Assembly (NCBI GenBank): GCA_036403095.1
Contig: DASWRQ010000079.1
Span: 1-5,392 of the forward strand
Length of the DNA stretch: 5,392 nt
Reading direction: 5' to 3'
Origin: Kutzneria sp036403095
GTDB taxonomy: Bacteria > Actinomycetota > Actinomycetes > Mycobacteriales > Pseudonocardiaceae
Translations under genes and position numbers: made by a program
The notes under the pieces: generated by a model
The model's input: the letters and a program-made list of their open reading frames with translations, nothing else
Databases searched by the model: none
Told to the model about the DNA's origin: nothing
Shown here: piece by piece, positions 4,915 to 5,392 of the stretch
Numbering within the stretch: position 1 is the first letter of the stretch
Layout: each line of letters starts with the position of its first letter

Positions 4915-5392
4915 ACGTCGACATCGCCGCCCTCCGGACGATCGAGCGGGACAAGGACATCCCGTTCGAGACCGTCATCGAGGCCATCGAGACCGCACTG
5001 CTGACCGCCTACAAGCACACCGAGGGCCATCGGCCGCACGCCCGGGTGGACATCGACCGCAAGACCGGCCTGGTCCGGGTGCTGGCCCAGGACATCGGGC
5101 CGGACGGCGCGGTCGAGGAGGAGTGGGACGACACCCCGGAGGGCTTCGGCCGGATCGCCGCCACCACCGCCCGCCAGGTCATCCTCCAGCGCCTGCGCGA
5201 CGCCGAGCACGAGCGCACCTTCGGCGAGTTCGCGGCCAAGGAGGGCGAGATCATCGCCGGCGTCGTGCAGCGCGACGCCCGGGCCAACTCGCGCGGCATG
5301 GTCGTGGTCCAGGTGGGTGACACCGAGGGCGTGCTGCCGCCGGCCGAGCAGGTGCCGGGCGAGCGCTACGAGCACGGCGAGCGGATCAAGTG
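4911..5392 (+). CDS. nusA: Transcription termination/antitermination factor NusA, N-terminal part (partial)
   Basis: The first 160 residues of NusA, cut by the right edge. NusA binds RNA polymerase near the RNA exit channel and modulates pausing, termination and antitermination. Seen: the N-terminal RNAP-binding domain from MNVDIAALRTIERDKDIPFE (1-20) through ETALLTAYKHTEG (27-39) and the helix AATTARQVILQRLRDAEHER (83-102), then the start of the S1 RNA-binding domain at about residue 112 (GEIIAGVVQRDARANSRGM). The KH domains would lie beyond the window. The ATG start has AGGAGG (4898-4903) 7 nt upstream and overlaps the rimP stop by 4 bp. The sequence is typical of actinobacterial NusA, with nothing unusual in the visible part. 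Confidence 0.97.
   Translation, partial: MNVDIAALRTIERDKDIPFETVIEAIETALLTAYKHTEGHRPHARVDIDRKTGLVRVLAQDIGPDGAVEEEWDDTPEGFGRIAATTARQVILQRLRDAEHERTFGEFAAKEGEIIAGVVQRDARANSRGMVVVQVGDTEGVLPPAEQVPGERYEHGERIK

Noticed and set aside
1..5392. CRISPR array, insertion sequence, tRNA or phage element
   Set aside because: No repeated spacer pattern, transposase, tRNA-like cloverleaf or integrase was seen on either strand.

Overview
The window comes from a high-GC actinobacterium. Codon use is strongly G/C-ending, starts are often GTG, and several genes look leaderless, with a TANNNT -10 box 6 to 8 nt before a GTG. The right half matches the mycobacterial rimP-nusA neighbourhood, where a lipoprotein-like gene and a DUF4439 gene lie divergently beside rimP (Rv2843/Rv2844 next to Rv2842c/Rv2841c in M. 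tuberculosis). The proteins feel closest to Pseudonocardiales, but that placement is inference.

Layout. (1) 1-741, minus strand: the N-terminal 247 residues of a large AAA-type ATPase regulator, probably LuxR/LAL type, running off the left edge. (2) 742-915: a gene-free stretch with two palindromes and a bulged hairpin. (3) 916-1347, minus: a YjbQ/UPF0047 protein. (4) 1348-1466: a divergent intergenic region with a nested inverted repeat. (5) 1467-2489, plus: a fold-type I PLP enzyme (aminotransferase class V) with no cysteine. (6) 2550-3266, plus: a single-pass membrane protein of unknown function, converging on the next pair. (7) 4213-3294, minus: a two-gene operon encoding a Tat-type lipoprotein and a DUF4439 ferritin-like protein, with a 4-bp overlap. 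(8) 4214-4392: a divergent promoter region and a structured rimP leader. (9) 4393 to the right edge, plus: rimP and the start of nusA, overlapping as ATGA.

The rimP-nusA pair is core housekeeping (30S maturation and transcription elongation/termination). The left half looks like accessory chromosomal genes. I see no mobile element, CRISPR array, RNA gene or clear new defence or biosynthetic system. The most interesting material is the short non-coding structure (the rimP leader hairpin and the repeats around the regulator and the yjbQ/aminotransferase junction) and the poorly understood lipoprotein/DUF4439 pair.
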